DNA from: Rhodovulum sp. MB263
GTDB lineage: Bacteria; Pseudomonadota; Alphaproteobacteria; Rhodobacterales; Rhodobacteraceae
Length of the DNA stretch: 64,000 nt
Direction: 5' to 3'
Assembly: GCF_002073975.1 (NCBI RefSeq)
Contig: NZ_CP020385.1
Coordinates: forward strand, 124,001 to 188,000
Shown: positions 63,619 to 64,000 of the stretch, piece by piece
Layout: the number at the start of each line of letters is the position of its first letter
How positions within the stretch are numbered: the stretch's first letter is position 1
Notes under the pieces: generated by a model
The model's database searches: none
What the model was told of the DNA's origin: nothing
What the model saw: only the letters and a program-made list of their open reading frames with translations
Position numbers and translations under genes: made by a program

Positions 63619-64000
63619 AGCCTGCCGCTCCGGCCTTTGCCGCCCCGCCTGGGCCGACCGCACCGGGACGCGGCCCGTCAGAGGCCGGACGTCGCCATTT
63701 CCTCGCCACTGCGATTGGCCTCGCGGCGTTACCGGGGAGCGCGTCGCGGCTTCTTGCGGGCCCCGCGCCCGCGGAGAATGCCTATTCCCTGATCTGCATG
63801 GGGCATCATGCGGTTCTGGAGGTCTATCTGAACGGCGCGCCGACGATCCTGCATGCCAGCCCCGGGGATCTGGTCTTTTCCTTCCCGGCGACCGAGCTGC
63901 TGCGCGACGGGGCGAACCGGCTGGATGTGGTCTATGAACCCCTCGATGTCGAGAAGCGCAGCTATACGCCCACGCCCGAGGTCTCGGTGCAGATCCAGCT
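63615..64000 (+). CDS. Second Tat-exported paralogue, candidate immunity protein (cut at window edge)
   Basis: A GTG at 63615 overlaps the previous stop by four bases; 128 codons are visible. The Tat leader is EAGRRHFLATAIGLAALPGS, preceded by an unusual Pro/Ala-rich stretch. The mature part follows paralogue 1 closely: VLEVYLNGAPTILHASPGDL, FSFPATELLRDGANRLDVVY, EPLDVEKRSYTPTPEVSVQI. The remainder lies outside the window. Confidence 0.75.
   Translation, partial: MKPAAPAFAAPPGPTAPGRGPSEAGRRHFLATAIGLAALPGSASRLLAGPAPAENAYSLICMGHHAVLEVYLNGAPTILHASPGDLVFSFPATELLRDGANRLDVVYEPLDVEKRSYTPTPEVSVQIQ

Overview
The window is a very GC-rich alphaproteobacterial sequence, almost certainly from the Rhodobacterales (Rhodobacteraceae/Paracoccaceae). 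The evidence is the codon usage, a DorCDA/DorSR type dimethyl sulfoxide respiration locus with a Rhodobacter-type DorA, and a Rep/ParA/ParB module like those of roseobacter plasmids. A replication initiator, iteron-like repeats, parAB and a candidate centromere lie at 14.0-18.4 kb, between a respiratory locus and a type VI secretion system (T6SS). The simplest reading is that the window is part of a plasmid or chromid and crosses its replication origin.

Layout. 1-2.7 kb (minus strand): two exported proteins of unknown function, one with YwqK-like repeats. 2.7-3.4 kb: no gene seen. 3.4-12.1 kb: a DUF2478 protein, then dorCDA on the minus strand and dorSR on the plus strand, sharing a divergent promoter region with 10-11 bp direct repeats. 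The cytochrome (DorC) is unusual: the usual NapC/NirT multihaem quinol dehydrogenase domain is replaced by two haem domains of the alcohol-dehydrogenase cytochrome subunit type, fused to a TorC-type C-terminal haem domain. 12.2-14.0 kb: a flavin monooxygenase and a Phd/VapC-type toxin-antitoxin pair. 14.0-18.4 kb: rep, origin region, parA, parB and four direct repeats.

18.5-64 kb is one large T6SS island: vgrG, PAAR, tagH, tssA, tssB, tssC, hcp, tssE, tssF, tssG, tssH; a 349-residue unknown; a minus-strand group (lytic transglycosylase, peptidoglycan-binding-like protein, DUF1036 protein); two small exported unknowns; an ExbB-ExbD-ExbD-TonB-like module; a 2,753-residue autotransporter with a 2.1 kb internal duplication; then tssK, tssL, tssM, tagF, a PP2C phosphatase and a Ser/Thr kinase; and finally a DUF4123 adaptor, a candidate effector and two tandem Tat-exported paralogues that may be immunity proteins, the second cut by the window edge. 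I see no tssJ.

The parts plausibly work together as follows. PpkA and PppA would control threonine phosphorylation of TssL and the FHA protein TagH. The cell-wall group could open a path for the apparatus. The Exb/TonB-like module adds a proton-driven envelope motor whose TonB-like partner carries the same periplasmic module as PpkA. The strongest candidates for undescribed biology are this motor module (one ExbD has Asn at the proton-carrying Asp), the chimeric DorC, and the effector/immunity locus at the right edge. All functional statements rest on reading motifs by eye; no database search was run.
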